Shown here piece after piece: positions 24,408-33,646 of a stretch of 64,000 nt of DNA. The notes beneath the pieces were generated by a model. It saw nothing but the letters and a program-made list of their open reading frames with translations, had not been told where the DNA came from and made no database searches. The first letter of the stretch is position 1; every line of letters begins with the position of its first letter. The DNA is from Siphonodentalium dalli (Eukaryota > Mollusca > Scaphopoda > Gadilida > Siphonodentaliidae), in assembly GCA_032622095.1 (NCBI GenBank), contig CP136068.1, positions 115,493,509 to 115,557,508 on the forward strand, in the 5' to 3' direction. Position numbers and translations under genes: made by a program.

Positions 24408-25000
24408 GTTTGAGGCTCATGTCCGATGTAATTATTATTGTAGAATAACCATCTGCGAGTATGCTCAGTTCATAGATAGATATATTTAATTTCAATCAAA
24501 TCGTCATATACAACAGAAGTAATTGGGACACAATTTTCAGTACAGTAGAATGTTGCGCATGCGTGATACCATTATATCATGTGCATGTGGCAAATAGATG
24601 TCATGTATGTAGACGCGTGATATATAGTATTCCTTGAAATGTTCGCAGCACCTTTCGGGCTGACATTATGTAATAGTTTGGATGTTTAATGATAAAATCA
24701 TTTCCGACATTTTAAATTTTCTGTCGACATTACAATTTAGGAGATCACACTGGTTTTTTTCCCCCGACTGGATTTTCGATAGTTGGTATGCTAGACTAGG
24801 CTATTGGTATCATTTTCCACATTTAAAGACCAATATATAGTTTGCATATTCGTATGTCTGGCTTTTTAGGAACCAGCCTATAGCTTTTGAAATTGAATCA
24901 TGGATTAAGGTTCGCAGACCCTTGCTTGACATTTCGGTATGGCATTATGCATGTCTGGGTTTTGAAGTTAATTAGCCATTCCATGTTGGCGTGATATAGC
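24408..25000. other. non-coding spacer
   Basis: No gene or repeat unit recognised. Confidence 0.4.
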
Positions 25001-25400
25001 ACAGTACCCATCTGAATTTCGCAAATGTATGGGTTAAACTCGTGATGGATATCTGTGGGCCCCTGCGTGTAACATACATTTCTTGTTTAAAGACATGTAA
25101 TATCCGTTGCCATGGATTGTTACAAAAGAGCATGGTACCAATCTGAATTTCCCAAATGTCTGGGTTAAACTCGTGCTAGATGCCAGTGGGCCCCTGTGTG
25201 CAACATACATGTCTTGTTTATAAACATGTAATATATACCCATTGGCATGGATCGTTACAAAAGAACATGGTACCAATAGGAATTTCCCAAATCGGTGGGT
25301 TAAACTCGTGATAGATACCAGTTGGCCCTTGTGTGCAACACACATTTCTTGTTAAACATGTAATAGCCATTGGCATGGATTGTTACAAAAGAGTATGGTA
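25001..25400. repeat. ~123-bp tandem repeat, three units
   Basis: gggttaaactcgtg recurs at about 25030, 25153 and 25278. Each is followed by gcYcctgYgtg.aac..acat, then cttgtt..aaacatgtaata and a gcatggatYgttacaaaaga segment. The minus-strand frame 25034-25345 is a translation of this array and not a separate gene. Confidence 0.7.
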
Positions 25401-25839
25401 CTCATAATGTTACCCACTGTATATATCATATACATTTGCGCATGGGCCATCATGTGCTATCCATTGTCTTGGATTTTCACAATGTAACGTTACCACAATA
25501 GCACAATTTTGCAGGACATTTGAAGATGTTGTCTTGCATATGTCAGCGGGTTTAGTGTTAAGTTCGTTGCACGTTATTATCGCATGACACCATTTTTTTA
25601 TGAAATTATGCATGTAACTGGATATCTGACTGCTGTCGCATGTTTAAAGATTGTTTAGATGAAATCCTTTGACACATTCGAAGAATATTTTATGGTGTGC
25701 TCATTCCTGTGTATATATATAGCTTTTGAGGATTCAGCTTACAAATACATAATTTCGTAAGATGTTTCGTGGCTATGATATTGTATTTATATGGCTGTTT
25801 TCGTTTGTATTTATTCAATGTCATGTCATTTCACTTATA
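25401..25839. other. non-coding spacer
   Basis: No gene recognised. A TA-rich and (ATAG)n region near 25840-25860 marks the 3' end of the minus-strand LINE described next. Confidence 0.4.
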
Positions 25840-26535
25840 TAGATAGATAGATAGATAATTTTGTAATGGCTAAAAGATGCAAAATTTGCAGACATATGAG
25901 CATAAGCATATATACAAAAGAGTAAAACAGAGTGTGACATTCATATAGTATAAATATAACAAGTATATATATATAAATATAACAAGAATGCAGCTTGACA
26001 GTTCTGTAGAGGGACAAGATAGTGAATAAACCTAGCTTAGTAATGACTACTAAATAGATACTCGTACCTTTATATATATACAAACATGAAAAATCAACCC
26101 GTGCTATCCCACCCTCCTCCCTCAACAGGACTGTCATGTTGCTTAAGATATAATAGTAAGAGAACCAACAGCTCTTCGCCACCTGCATATACACAATGCT
26201 GCCATGTATGGCCGGCTTTAGACTGGCATGTCCATGACCGAAAGATGGAATCCCTAAATACAGGCAGCAGTGACAATATATGCAGCTGGCCAAGTACTGT
26301 CATCGTACATAGAAAGATAGAGAGGAAAATAGAGTAGTAGAAGAGAAATATACATATGAATACGCTCGTCTGACAAGTCATGCCATCGATTGCCATCAAG
26401 GACCGCACAGGAAAGCAAGCCAAAGCTTGCTTATTTCCACTGTGGTCCGTAACGGTAACGACCACATGACTGACCAGGCCACAGCACAAGTTTTCATAAG
26501 GTCGTACGGTATTATAAATAGCATGATTCACACCA

Positions 26536-28395
26536 TTAATAATATACAAAGTCAGATTCCTCAGTACCTAAAAGTTTATCGAACAATTCCTGTTTTATTA
26601 GGTGATTCCATGTAGCCAAGTTGCAGTTAGGTTCAATATATTTTACATAATTATTCCACAACGTGATTCCTGTGTAGAAAAACCTATTGTAACCAAATAC
26701 CCTAACATGAGGCACAGATAATCTAAAGATTCCAGACCGGAGATTATATTTACAATGAGTGTTCGAAAATTGGAATCCATCTCTTAGGTAGGTAGGAGCT
26801 TTCCCATCTGTTATATTTTTCATGATAGTCAGCTTTCTTGGGGAAACTCTGGATTCAACCGGAAGCCATTTAATGGTTTTAAACTCTACATAACCTATAT
26901 GTGAAAATCTATCCAAGCTCAGAACAAACCGGATTAATTTTTTTGAAATATTTGTAGTTTATTTTTGGTAATTGTACTCAAAGGGCTATACCAAATAGAG
27001 GATGCATAATCGAGGTGGCATTGAATTAATGAGTTAGCAAGTAGTTTCTTTGTGAAAGGGGTTAGAAAGTCAGCCTTCCTATATAACAATTTGAGACGAG
27101 CAGTTACTTTATTTAGTACCTGTTTGGCCATTTGTTCCCCAGTGAGACTTTCATCGAGACAGGAGCCCAGATATTTCACCTCCTTGACGGACTGAATATT
27201 GATACCGTTGCAGCAGATTGCAAGTTCGGGACATTTATTAATTTTGCGTTTGGAGCCAAATAAGATGGATTCTGTTTTCCCTAAATGAAGTGACAATTTG
27301 TTGTCGACTAGCCAGTGGCTTAGTGATGTTAATTCAGTACTCAGCTGATCTGCTATCACTTTTGAATCATTTCCCGAGACTATCAAAGCTGAGTCATCTG
27401 CGTACAGTAGTAACTTGCAATTTACGGCTGCAACGGCATCATTCACGTATAATAAAAACAGAAGAGGTCCCAATATTTACCCTTGAGGGACACCACACGT
27501 GATATTCATAGCATGTGAGTGTGTTCCACTTATGTCAGTAATTTGGGTCCTGTCTGACAGATATGATGAGAACCACGTTAAGGTGTTATTATCGCTACCT
27601 ATAGCACTTAATATATCCAAAAGGATAATATGGTTCACAGTGTCAAATGCTTTCTGGAGGTCAATAAAGACCATTCCAGTAAGCGATCCTTTATCCATGT
27701 TCCTTCTAATAGAGTCGGTGAGAGAGATAAGGGTAGATTCGGTTGAGAAGCCAGCTCTAAACCCCGATTGATGCTCATATAATAAATTATTCTGTGTTAG
27801 GTATTCTTCCATTTGTTTATAAACAATTTTCTCCAGGATTTTGGAAGCCAGATTTAGGATGGAAACCGGTCTATAATTACCGGGTGAAGTTTTTTCATTT
27901 TTCTTATAAATGGGAACCACTCTTGCAACTTTCAAATCGTTTGGAATGATCCCGTAGTGTATTGTCAGATTTATAATGTGTGTCAAGGGGAAATAAATCA
28001 CTGAAGCGCCATCTCGAAGAAACCTTGCTGGTATCAGATCCCACCCTGTAGCCTTGGATGGATCCATATTTAGCAGAATATCAAGAATTTCTTGTTCCTC
28101 TACTACTCTAGAGGTTAAAGAGTTTAAATGAATTAGGCTTTACACCTTTGTCAGAATAATATTTGTGAATAAACGCACTACCATATTTCACTTTGGCTGC
28201 AGGTAATTTGTCAACAAGTTCAGCAGCCACATTACTAAAAAAATTATTAAATTCGTTACTGACCAATTTCTTATCTGAATTAATATCATCCCCAATTTTA
28301 AGTGAAACATTCCCTGAACTATCACGCCCCTTCTTTTGTGGGGTACCAAGGTCTTTAAGAGACTTCCATAGAGCTTTAGAATTATTTTTGTTCAT
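26536..28395 (-). pseudogene. reverse transcriptase of the minus-strand LINE, broken
   Basis: Four pieces make up the RT and its C-terminal region. 28395-28108 encodes the pre-RT linker (NSKALWKSLKDLG). 28067-27477 encodes PSKATGWDLIPARFL, NYRPVSILN, EHQSGFRAGFSTE, FIDLQKAFDTVNH and GVPQG. 27473-26934 encodes GPLLFLLYVND and the catalytic LLYADDSALI (about 27392-27407). 26916-26536 encodes the tail (FKTIKWLPVESR, WNNY). Lesions are a frameshift near 28110-28120, a stop at 27479-27477 directly after GVPQG, and a one-base shift in an A7 run near 26940. Domain order and motifs are those of non-LTR reverse transcriptases. Confidence 0.85.
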
Positions 28396-28417
28396 CTTTA
28401 ATTTATTAGTGAAATAA

Positions 28418-28421
28418 GTGG
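28418..28421. repeat. target-site duplication, left copy (GTGG)
   Basis: GTGG precedes the 5' LTR here and follows the 3' LTR at 38007-38010. A 4-bp duplication is within the usual range for Ty3/Gypsy integrases. Confidence 0.75.
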
Positions 28422-28912
28422 TGTAGAGTAATCACCCCTACCCCTTCTTATTCAAGGGACGTGATAGTACATACTAAACATATCCATCTTACCTAAGGGG
28501 GAGACAGAATATAATCGAACTATAGTGACCCCAACCAAATTGCCAAGGTCATACTCGGAGAGGCCGCGACCTATGAGTTATGCAATACTAGCCACAAAGG
28601 AAAGAAGTTCTTATGTAACAATTCCAGTTCCCCCATCGGTCAGTACAGACAAAGGAAGATACTAATGGCGCTATAGGTCATTAGCGTATATATAAACCAA
28701 ACATTAATCTACTCTTCAATTAGTTTTGGCTCTTCAGACTAATTGGCAGGCATCAACATCAGGTCGCTAATTAATAAGCGACGCTTTCGGTCGTTCTATG
28801 ACATCTATGATTGATTCACAATTATGTATCATTTACCATCACAAGCTGTTGACTATACATTGATATTAGATGTGAATAAATGATATACAAGAACTGACTT
28901 CATTCTTCCACA
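28422..28912 (+). repeat. 5' LTR of the Ty3/Gypsy-type element
   Basis: 491 bp from TG (tgtagagtaatc) to CA (cattcttccaca). It matches 37517-38006 with only about four visible differences: a substitution plus one G of length in acctaAGGGGGag, a C/A and a T/C. A TATA-like box (TATATATAAA, 28687-28696) and AATAAA (28875-28880) place the promoter and poly(A) signal. A 6-bp stem (GTCGCT ... AGCGAC) lies between them. Confidence 0.9.
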
Positions 28913-28985
28913 TAGATGAAATGATGCCGTTAAGCAGTTCTGCGTCTCACTACTACACAACTTGAAGTCTCGGCCACTAAACGAT

Positions 28986-29215
28986 CAAAACCAAAGAAAA
29001 ATACAGAAGATAGCAGCCAAACCAAAGAGAAAAAGCTTTATAAAATTGCTACAGAACATTGCTGCCAAAACAAAGTAAAATACAGAAGATAGCAGCCAAA
29101 CCAAAGAGAAAAAACTTTATAAAATTGCTACAGAACATTGCTGCCAAAACAAAGAAAATACAGAAGATAGCAGCAAAAATAAAGACAACTTTATAAATTG
29201 CTTACGAAGATCACA
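28986..29215 (+). repeat. ~78-bp tandem repeat in the retrotransposon leader
   Basis: atacagaagatagcagc recurs at 29001, 29080 and 29158 (periods 79 and 78). Each full unit contains GCAGC and, about 45-50 bases on, GCTGC, so each unit can form a small stem. It lies between the 5' LTR and the gag start, where packaging or dimerisation signals usually sit; that role is inference. Confidence 0.75.
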
Positions 29216-29488
29216 GCCAGAAGAAGATAACATAGACGAAAAAGAGAAGAAAAGACGAAAGAATCAAAGACAAGAACAAAACAAACAATTTGAACTCGGC
29301 AGTTGTGACAGTCAGTTATTCATAGGATTTGGTGAGTTAAACTTTTCATTTTTGCCAGATGTGCGTTTTCACACCTTGTTAGAGGCTTGATTATTAACAC
29401 CCAATTCCACTCTAAAATTTTCGCGTGGTATGGCCCTTGTCCCCAAACAATTTTCAAACAAAACAGATAACAGATTTAATTAACTTTC

Positions 29489-30694
29489 ATGGAACCACCG
29501 CCACCCGAATCAGTAGAATATTCTAATCAAGATAGTTTATTTAGTCGAACTTTCAATATGGAACGAGAATGCCACCTACACGCGGCCAGTAATTCAAACA
29601 TGCAAGACATAAATATACCAAATCCATCCTTTCAAATTCCGAGCGCGCAGGACACCCAGAATACCCTCATCTCTCAATTAACGCGAGAAATAGGTCAATT
29701 TAACATGACAATGCGTGAGACTTCTGCCGCCACCCATTCACAGGCCACAGTATCTGCCATTATAGGTATGAACGCAATGGTTACATCATTTGATGGCAAA
29801 CCATCAGAATTTTCAAATTGGATGCACGAAATTGAGAAATATTCTTCGACACTTGGGGCAGAGGACGAAACAATAATTAAAATAGCGGCCCAGACAAGTC
29901 GTTCATCTGTCTCCGAATTCGTGCAACGATACATCAATGACAATACGGTTAACGGCACACTAACGGTCACATGGCCTGATTTGAAAGCGCAGTTGCGATC
30001 CCGTTTCAGCGCGATAAGTGACGCAACACAGGCTCTGGCCATGTTGCGATCATTAAAACAAACACACCAGGAAACACTACCTATGTTTGCAGAGAGAATT
30101 AGATCACTCGCAAACACTGCCTTTATTGATGAAATAAATACACAGGCGGTACAAACACAATTGGTAACATTTTTTGCGGATAGCATACGCGATGACCATA
30201 TCAAATACACTTTAATTAAAGATGACCCAACGTCGCTCGACCGTGCCACCGAGATCGCAATGAAACAAATGAACAATAAACAGAGGTTCAAACTTCGCTA
30301 TGGTGATAGAACATCGAGGTCAAATGAACAACACCAATTACACGACTCCTTCCCACAACCCATGGAGGTTGACCATTTTAGGCGACGTCCCATACTATGG
30401 AAACCGCGCAATAATATATCTGATAGCTCTGCAACTAACAAACCAGTGCACCATGCAAATCATCACTCAAACCCACCATTCCGAATGCCACCAAGATTTC
30501 AAAACACTAACTTTAATAGACAAAACAATGACATCCGCCAGGATCGGATAAACAATATAGACTACAACTCAAACCGGCCAAACTTCCCAAATCAAAGGAA
30601 ACGCCAGTTCTGCACACTATGTAAGATGAACCACCACGATATACGAAATTGCCGAAGACGGATCGCCAATAACAAACAATATTTAAACATGTAA
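29489..30694 (+). CDS. Gag polyprotein of the LTR element
   Basis: 401 residues from ATG (MEPPPPESVEY). The centre (about residues 95-250: FDGKPSEFSNWMHEIEKYSS, then WPDLKAQLRSRF, LRSLKQTHQETLPMFAERIRSLA) has the layout of Ty3/Gypsy capsid proteins of the retrotrans_gag kind. The C-terminal part is basic and Asn/Arg-rich and ends with one CCHC zinc knuckle, CTLCKMNHHDIRNC (C-x2-C-x4-H-x4-C), expected to bind RNA. The frame closes at TAA 30692-30694, four codons after a UUUAAAC slippery site begins. It would assemble the cytoplasmic particle in which reverse transcription occurs. Confidence 0.85.
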   Translation: MEPPPPESVEYSNQDSLFSRTFNMERECHLHAASNSNMQDINIPNPSFQIPSAQDTQNTLISQLTREIGQFNMTMRETSAATHSQATVSAIIGMNAMVTSFDGKPSEFSNWMHEIEKYSSTLGAEDETIIKIAAQTSRSSVSEFVQRYINDNTVNGTLTVTWPDLKAQLRSRFSAISDATQALAMLRSLKQTHQETLPMFAERIRSLANTAFIDEINTQAVQTQLVTFFADSIRDDHIKYTLIKDDPTSLDRATEIAMKQMNNKQRFKLRYGDRTSRSNEQHQLHDSFPQPMEVDHFRRRPILWKPRNNISDSSATNKPVHHANHHSNPPFRMPPRFQNTNFNRQNNDIRQDRINNIDYNSNRPNFPNQRKRQFCTLCKMNHHDIRNCRRRIANNKQYLNM

Positions 30695-30725
30695 GAATGT
30701 CTTTGAAGAAGCCGCAAGGACATTC
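30682..30725 (+). promoter_or_regulatory. -1 ribosomal frameshift signal joining gag to pol
   Basis: The heptamer T-TTA-AAC (30682-30688) lies exactly in the gag frame (codons TTA 30683, AAC 30686). A 6-base spacer follows, then an 11-bp stem: GAATGTCTTTG (30695-30705) with CAAGGACATTC (30715-30725), one G-U pair, 9-base loop. A -1 slip enters a frame that is open through the pol ATG at 30697. Heptamer, spacer and stem match the known rules for -1 frameshifting in retroelements. Confidence 0.85.
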
Positions 30726-33639
30726 TATAAATCATAATCGTCATCATCATAATACATCACATCAGAGCGCGAGATATCAAACCAAAACCGTCTTCAAAAC
30801 ACCCTCAAAATTTACGACCATAAATAGATTTGCACCTAATAACCCAAAGCAAAGTGGTTATGCAACTAAACCAGCGACTGGTACCCTAAACACCAGAGCA
30901 GCACGTGTTACTATAAAAGAACAGAGACATCGTTCAGACCAGGCCAATAAATTGAAACCTAATACATCTTATCATGCTGATACGAGCACGAACAAACACG
31001 TGCATTCTCCAATTATAAATAGAAATTCCGCTGGCCACGTTAGAACAGATATGAATAAACGATTACATAAGATCGTTCCCAAACAAAAGGACATTAATAG
31101 TGAAGTAAACACTAAAACTCGAAACCAACGACAAGCTAATCGAATTGCAACGGTTTACCAAAATAATAATAATAATGAGCCGAGTAAAAACTGTCAAAGT
31201 ATAAATAACCAGTCTGAACAGATGCAATTGCATACATTACCTAAACTCAAATACCATGCAGAGATTGCACAAGGACTGCAACAGCAAACGCCTTGTTCAA
31301 CAATTATTAAAATTGGCAACCAACGCATTAGGGCATTACTTGACTCTGGGGCAAGTACAAGTTGCTTAAAATATGACGTATATCGATCCCTTCCAAATAA
31401 GCCCCCGTTAATAAAAGAAAAAATAATTCTGACCTCAGCAACAGGCCAAAATATGCAAGTATACGGCAGTATACATTTGCCCTTCAAAATTGGATCAATG
31501 TCATTAGTACATAAATTCTTTATATTACCCAACCTAGCAAGATCAGCGATTTTTGGTCGCGATTTTTTAACAGACAAACATGTAAGACTCTATTTCGATT
31601 TGAAGGCATTTAGAGTAGGCAACAAAACATTTCCCATGTTACAGGATTTACATATAGCATCATTGCTACGTTCGCGGCAAGATATAAAATTACCACCCCA
31701 TTCATGTGCATTGGTGAACACAAAAATAATTGGTACACCAGACATGTATGAGACACCATATCTTGGAGTAAGTCACGCCGATATCGGCATATTTAAGGAT
31801 GAACCTAATGTGTCCATTATGGACGGGATAGTTTCTGCATCAAAACGAGATATACCGGTCATGATCATGAATAATTCAGACTCGTATATGTCTATATTTA
31901 AAGGTAATATAGTTGCGAAAACACATGGCCTAAGTTCAGACCAGATCTGTCAAACAAAGGCTAAGGTACCCACCACAAATAAAATGAATGATTCTCAAGA
32001 AGTATTTAGTATAGAAAATCAAACAAAAATATCTAAGGCTGGCCAGAAACCATTCAAATTGGACGATATATGTGCCCCCGACCACCACAAAATTGAACTA
32101 CTTGAACTGGTCTCCCAATATCAAGATGTGTTTACAAACGATCCAAATAAGGTAGGATTTTGCGATAAAATAGTCATGCGTGTGGATACCAAACCAGATG
32201 CAGAACCTATCTTTTGTCGTGCGTATCATACTCCATTACATAGACGCGAACACATGGAAAAAGCACTTCAAAAATTATTAGATGCTGGTATTAAAAAGAA
32301 AACTACAAACGCGAGTTGGTCATTCCCTGCCTTATTGATCCGTAAGGGAATCGTAGATCCTAATGGAAATCAAAATTATAGACTATGTATAGACCTGAGA
32401 AAGCTAAATAAAATCACCGTCCCATTACGATGGTACCTCCCCTCTTTTACCGAAGTTTCCAGCCGCCTCCAAAAATCCAAAGTTTTTTCCACAATCGACA
32501 TTAGCCAAGCTTATCATGTTATCGGTGTTCTCAAAGAACATCAAGAAAAGTTAACTATGAACACAGATTTCGGATTGTTTTCTTTCACAAGGGCCCCATT
32601 TGGCTATTGCAACTCGAGCGCAACGTTTTTGACATTAATCCATAAAGCATTGGAAGGGTTAAGTTTTGTTGACAGCTTCGTCGACGATTTAATTTGTCAC
32701 AGCGAAACGGAGGCCCTCCATAAACAGCACCTCAAAATAGTATTCGAACGACTCCGAGAGTATGGATTAGTAGCACGATTAACAAAGTCCCAATTTTATA
32801 TGAAAGAAGTTAATTTTTTAGGGCATATCGTATCACAAAATGGAACGCGCCCAGATCCCGCCAAAGTTAAAGCCATACAAGATGTGCCAGCCCCAACATC
32901 AGTGAAAGAAGTCCGTAGAGTATTAGGGATTTTTAATTTTTATCGGAACTATTGTAAAGATTTCTCCGACACTGCTGCATCATTAATTAAATTAACTGCT
33001 CGTTACGCAAAATTTGCATGGTCCGAAGAATGTCAAAATGCTTTTGATACACTAAAACAAAATTTGCTTAAAGTACCTACTCTGGCCTACCCTGATAGGA
33101 ACAGGAAAATGATCTTATATTGCGATGCATCAATGCATTCAGTGGGGGGATCATTAGTCCAGCCATACCCAGAAAACAAATTAGAAACTGATATCAAAAC
33201 CCCGGAATTTCCAATTTGCTTTGTTAGCAAAAAGTTGAATCACTCTCAACGAAATTACAGTACTACAGAGCGCGAAGCACTCGCCATATATGTATGTCTA
33301 AAGAAACTCAATTTCTATCTAGAAGGATCGGACGTAGAAATACGAACAGATCATTTACCCCTAGTTTCTATGTTTCAAAATACTCAGATGGCTAATAAAC
33401 ATATTCAAAAATGGTTTATTGAAATTTCCGCATACAATCCAAAAATTAATTATATACAAGGGTCTGAAAATATCGCCGCTGACTTTTGTTCTCGGGTGGA
33501 CCCGACAAACCAACAGAGTATGTCAGAATGTTCAGTGGAGAGCGAAGAGAAAACGCCATATGACATAGCGATCAATGACGGATCACTAAACATATTAGAT
33601 TCACAGAAAATAAAAAAATTACGTCAAGACAATAGGTAA
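30697..33639 (+). CDS. Pol: aspartic protease, reverse transcriptase, RNase H
   Basis: A 980-residue frame, -1 relative to gag. The first ~190 residues are His/Asn/Gln/Lys-rich linker. The protease has LLDSGAS (catalytic D216) and later IFGRDFL. RT motifs are RLCIDLRKLNK (D566), FSTIDISQAYH, FTRAPFGYCNSSATF and the active site FVDD (661-664), with Phe where Tyr is usual. RNase H has LYCDAS (D810), TEREAL (E858) and RTDHLPL (D about 884). The ATG at 30697 need not be used if translation enters by frameshift from gag. The frame ends at TAA 33637; integrase continues in the +1 frame, so this copy is either frameshifted by mutation in the A7 run near 33611 or uses a second recoding event. Confidence 0.9.
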   Translation: MSLKKPQGHSINHNRHHHNTSHQSARYQTKTVFKTPSKFTTINRFAPNNPKQSGYATKPATGTLNTRAARVTIKEQRHRSDQANKLKPNTSYHADTSTNKHVHSPIINRNSAGHVRTDMNKRLHKIVPKQKDINSEVNTKTRNQRQANRIATVYQNNNNNEPSKNCQSINNQSEQMQLHTLPKLKYHAEIAQGLQQQTPCSTIIKIGNQRIRALLDSGASTSCLKYDVYRSLPNKPPLIKEKIILTSATGQNMQVYGSIHLPFKIGSMSLVHKFFILPNLARSAIFGRDFLTDKHVRLYFDLKAFRVGNKTFPMLQDLHIASLLRSRQDIKLPPHSCALVNTKIIGTPDMYETPYLGVSHADIGIFKDEPNVSIMDGIVSASKRDIPVMIMNNSDSYMSIFKGNIVAKTHGLSSDQICQTKAKVPTTNKMNDSQEVFSIENQTKISKAGQKPFKLDDICAPDHHKIELLELVSQYQDVFTNDPNKVGFCDKIVMRVDTKPDAEPIFCRAYHTPLHRREHMEKALQKLLDAGIKKKTTNASWSFPALLIRKGIVDPNGNQNYRLCIDLRKLNKITVPLRWYLPSFTEVSSRLQKSKVFSTIDISQAYHVIGVLKEHQEKLTMNTDFGLFSFTRAPFGYCNSSATFLTLIHKALEGLSFVDSFVDDLICHSETEALHKQHLKIVFERLREYGLVARLTKSQFYMKEVNFLGHIVSQNGTRPDPAKVKAIQDVPAPTSVKEVRRVLGIFNFYRNYCKDFSDTAASLIKLTARYAKFAWSEECQNAFDTLKQNLLKVPTLAYPDRNRKMILYCDASMHSVGGSLVQPYPENKLETDIKTPEFPICFVSKKLNHSQRNYSTTEREALAIYVCLKKLNFYLEGSDVEIRTDHLPLVSMFQNTQMANKHIQKWFIEISAYNPKINYIQGSENIAADFCSRVDPTNQQSMSECSVESEEKTPYDIAINDGSLNILDSQKIKKLRQDNR

Positions 33640-33646
33640 ACAAAAA

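Larger units (their letters stand above)
25840..28421 (-). mobile_element. minus-strand LINE relic, 3' part (continues at 38011-38090)
   Basis: Read on the minus strand, RT coding pieces are followed by a ~700-bp 3' untranslated part that ends in a TATC microsatellite (25841-25858), a common LINE tail. The element is cut at 28421 by the LTR retrotransposon and resumes at 38011. Skipping the LTR element and one copy of the 4-bp duplication keeps the same reading frame. It is 5'-truncated near 38090, so the endonuclease domain is missing. It belongs to a different family from the LINE at 17-24 kb: sequence and tail both differ. Confidence 0.8.
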
